From Astropecten irregularis (Eukaryota; Echinodermata; Asteroidea; Paxillosida; Astropectinidae), in the NCBI GenBank assembly GCA_963971285.1, contig OZ020248.1, forward strand, positions 7,750,001 to 7,814,000: DNA of 64,000 nucleotides. The letters run 5' to 3'. Within the stretch, counting starts at the first letter, position 1. Every line of letters starts with the position of its first letter. Of the stretch, positions 61,601-64,000 are shown piece after piece. A program made the position numbers and the translations under genes. The notes under the pieces are model-generated. The model saw only the letters and a program-made list of their open reading frames with translations, did not search any database and had not been told where the DNA came from.

Positions 61601-64000
61601 TAGCGTGTGGTGTTATTCTTTGATTTTCGGCCATGAAAATGACTTTGTAATTTGACACAGCCCATATTTCCCTGTAGAGTTCATCTGGGGCTACATGTCG
61701 TGCAAGTTTCAAGTCGGTTTCCTCAGTATTCAGGGACAAATGTCCAACTCTAGCGTCAAAAAGTGTCAAACAGTCTAAGTGCAGTTTTAATGCGGCCTGC
61801 TCGGAGGCCTTCTCGCATAGCGTGTGGTGCTATACTTGGATTTTCGGCCATGAACATGACTTTGGAATTTGGCACAGCCCATATTTCCCTCTAGAGTACA
61901 TCTGGGGCTACATGTCGTGCAATTTTCAAGTCGATTACCTCAGTATTCAGGGAAAAATTTTCAACTCGAGCGTCAAAAAGTGTCTCATAGTCAAAGTGCA
62001 GTTTTAATGCGGCCTGCTCGGAGGCCTTCACGCATAGCGTGTGGTGCTATACTTGGATTTTCGGCCAAGAACATGACTTTGGAATTTGGCACAGCCCATA
62101 TTTCCCTGTAGAGTTCATCTGGGGCTAAATATCGTGGAAGTTTCAAGTCGATTGCATCAGTATTCAGGGAAAAGTTTCCAACTCTAGCGTCAAAAAGTGT
62201 CTCATAGTCTAAGTGCAGTTTTAATGCGGCCTGCTCGGAGGCCTTAACGCATAGCTTGTGGTGCTATACTTGGATTTTCGGCCATGAACATGACTTTGGA
62301 ATTTGGCACAGCCCATATTTCCCTGTAGAGTTCATCTGGGGATACATGTCTTGCAAGTTTCAAGTCGATTGCATCAGTATTCAGGGAGAAATTTCCAACA
62401 CTAGCGTCAAAAAGTCACTCATAGTCTAAGTGCAGTTTTAATGCGGCCTGTTCGGCGGCCTTCTCTCATAGCGTGTGGTGCTACACTTGGATTTTCGGCC
62501 ATGAACATGACTTTGTAATTTGGCACAGCCCATATTTCCCTGTAGAGTTCATCTGGGGCTACATGTCGTGCAAGTTTCAAGTCGGTTTCCTCAGTATTCA
62601 GGGACAAATGTCCAACTCTAGCGTCAAAAAGTGTCAAACAGTCTAAGTGCAGTTTTAATGCGGCCTGCTCGGAGGCCTTCTCGCATAGCGTGTGGTGCTA
62701 TACTTGGATTTTCGGCCATGAACATGACTTTGGAATTTGGCACAGCCCATATTTCCCTCTAGAGTACATCTGGGGCTACATGTCGTGCAATTTTCAAGTC
62801 GATTACCTCAGTATTCAGGGAAAAATTTTCAACTCGAGCGTCAAAAAGTGTCTCATAGTCAAAGTGCAGTTTTAATGCGGCCTGCTCGGAGGCCTTCACG
62901 CATAGCGTGTGGTGCTATACTTGGATTTTCGGCCAAGAACATGACTTTGGAATTTGGCACAGCCCATATTTCCCTGTAGAGTTCATCTGGGGCTAAATAT
63001 CGTGGAAGTTTCAAGTCGATTGCATCAGTATTCAGGGAAAAATTTCCAACTCTAGCGTCAAAAAGTGTCTCATAGTCTAAGTGCAGTTTTAATGCGGCCT
63101 GCTCGGAGGCCTTAACGCATAGCTTGTGGTGCTATACTTGGATTTTCGGCCATGAACATGACTTTGGAATTTGGCACAGCCCATATTTCCCTGTAGAGTT
63201 CATCTGGGGATACATGTCGTGCAAGTTTCAAGTCGATTGCATCAGTATTCAGGGAGAAATTTCCAACACTAGCGTCAAAAAGTCACTCATAGTCTAAGTG
63301 CAGTTTTAATGCGGCCTGTTCGGCGGCCTTCTCTCATAGCGTGTGGTGCTACACTTGGATTTTCGGCCATGAACATGACTTTGTAATTTGGCACAGCCCA
63401 TATTTCCCTGTAGAGTTCATCTGGGGCTACATGTCGTGCAAGTTTCAAGTCGGTTTCCTCAGTATTCAGGGAAAAATGTCCAACTCTAGCGTCAAAAAGT
63501 GTCAAATAGTCTAAGTGCAGTTTTAATGCGGCCTGCTCGGAGGCCTTCTCGCATAGCGTGTGGTGCTATACTTGGATTTTCGGCCATGAACATGACTTTG
63601 GAATTTGGCACAGCCCATATTTCCCTCTAGAGTACATCTGGGGCTACATGTCGTGCAATTTTCAAGTCGATTACCTCAGTATTCAGGGAAAAATGTTCAA
63701 CTCGAGCGTCAAAAAGTGTCTCATAGTCAAAGTGCAGTTTTAATGCGGCCTGCTCGGAGGCCTTCACGCATAGCGTGTGGTGCTATACTTGGATTTTCGG
63801 CCAAGAACATGACTTTGGAATTTGGCACAGCCCATATTTCCCTGTAGAGTTCATCTGGGGCTAAATATCGTGGAAGTTTCAAGTCGATTGCATCAGTATT
63901 CAGGGAAAAATTTCCAACTCTAGCGTCAAAAAGTGTCTCATAGTCTAAGTGCAGTTTTAATGCGGCCTGCTCGGAGGCCTTAACGCATAGCTTGTGGTGC
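55605..64000 (+). repeat. HOR F, alternating 4-mers and 5-mers (868/1,085 bp)
   Basis: Blocks headed by a CTCTAGAG/CTCGAG-class monomer, each followed by a GCCAAGAACATG/CTAAATATCG monomer, begin at about 56180, 57048, 58133, 59218, 59869, 60737, 61822, 62690 and 63558. The spacings are 868, 1085, 1085, 651, 868, 1085, 868 and 868 bp. The 4-mer contains a TTCCAACACTAG/GTCACTCATAG/CTACACTTGG monomer; the 5-mer has instead a GCAGG monomer and a GTTATTCTTTG monomer. The unit is thus variable in monomer number rather than fixed. The array runs off the right end in a CTAAATATCG monomer. Confidence 0.88.
63802..64000 (+). repeat. Partial last monomer (m1-m199)
   Basis: A CAAGAACATG/CTAAATATCG-class monomer cut by the window edge at GTGTGGTGC. 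Its start is where 294 monomers of 217 bp plus a net +3 nt would place it. This supports the indel count and rules out undetected length changes with a net effect. Confidence 0.9.

Larger units (their letters stand above)
1..64000 (+). repeat. 217-bp satellite DNA array, whole window
   Basis: Every part of the window is the same 217-bp unit repeated head to tail in one orientation. Anchor strings such as CATGAACATGAC (m1-12), CCTCAGTATTCAGGG (m90-104) and CAGTTTTAATGCGGCC (m151-166) return every 217 bp with only point changes. The array holds 294 full monomers and a last piece at 63802-64000. A hand-counted consensus is 46.5% G+C with 8 CpG dinucleotides. Nothing interrupts it: no unique DNA, transposable element, RNA gene or believable coding region is visible, so all stretches over 300 bases without a gene hold only this satellite. 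Homogenised arrays of this size with higher-order structure are known from eukaryotic heterochromatin, often at centromeres. Placement at a centromere here is inference, and the host lineage cannot be told from the sequence. Confidence 0.99.

Noticed and set aside
1..64000. Hundreds of short open frames (61-123 codons) on both strands as possible small genes
   Set aside because: They are the same few frames seen in every monomer. Most start at GTG or TTG, they overlap on both strands, and class differences change amino acids freely. A 217-bp period shifts the frame by one base per monomer, so stops recur. No domain is recognisable.
1..64000. CRISPR array
   Set aside because: The repeated units are contiguous 217-bp monomers with no alternation of short identical repeats and unique spacers, and there are no cas genes.
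1..64000. CENP-B box (TTCGNNNNANNCGGG core)
   Set aside because: TTCG occurs in TTTTCGGCC and in the TTTCGAAC variant, but the following bases do not fit the core on either strand, and no CGGG occurs at the required spacing.
1..64000. Transposable element or unique insertion within the array
   Set aside because: The monomer phase is continuous end to end with a net of +3 nt explained by nine one-base indels, so no insertion or target-site duplication can be hidden.
1..64000. rDNA spacer, 5S cluster or telomeric repeat
   Set aside because: No rRNA-like or 5S-like sequence and no short telomere motif runs are present. The unit is a uniform 217-bp monomer with no gene between copies.

Overview
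The whole 64 kb is one uninterrupted eukaryote-type satellite DNA array. A 217-bp monomer is repeated head to tail in one orientation from the first base to the last: 294 complete monomers plus a final partial copy of 199 nt. I see no gene, RNA gene, transposon, CRISPR array or unique sequence anywhere, and neither array edge is in the window. The register used below sets monomer position m1 at the C of CATGAACATG, which is window base 1. A hand-built consensus has A50 C48 G53 T66 (46.5% G+C) and 8 CpG, about 0.7 of expectation. The organism cannot be named from this. Tens of kilobases of homogenised, gene-free monomers in higher-order repeats (HORs) point to pericentromeric, centromeric or other heterochromatin of a eukaryote. 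I do not recognise the monomer as a published satellite.

Monomers fall into recurring sequence classes, each marked by a few diagnostic substitutions. The classes are strung together in fixed orders that repeat as HORs, and the order changes along the window. Region A (1-9407) is a 23-mer of 4,993 bp, one full and one partial copy. Region 9408-13165 is a mosaic of A-like and D-like pieces. Region B (about 13166-20977) is two copies of an 18-mer of 3,906 bp, itself built from related 3-mer and 9-mer blocks. Region 20978-22978 is a rearranged B-like stretch. Region C (22979 to about 29816) is two copies of a 16-mer of about 3,471 bp, with a third copy about 11.9 kb further on (about 38990-42337). 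A transitional stretch (29817-31006) leads to region D (31007 to about 35345), a 10-mer of 2,169 bp in two copies, related to segments at 2.8, 7.8 and 10.6 kb. Region G (about 35880-38790) is a 5-mer of 1,085 bp. Region E (42338-55574) is three successive copies of one HOR that shortens from 22 to 20 to 19 monomers. Region F (about 55605-64000) alternates 4-mers (868 bp) and 5-mers (1,085 bp), with one 3-mer.

Monomer length is very strictly kept. I found nine single-base indels in 64 kb, net +3 nt, and the monomer phase predicted from them agrees with the observed phase at the right-hand end. Six of the nine are the same A5-to-A6 change inherited by one monomer class. Variation is therefore mainly substitutions, whole-monomer gains and losses, and short patches in which one monomer carries the markers of another. 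These are the expected signs of unequal exchange and gene conversion. Short open frames occur on both strands (up to 123 codons). They are by-products of the repeat: most start at GTG or TTG, they recur in every HOR copy, and the 217-bp period shifts the frame at each monomer. None is annotated as a gene.
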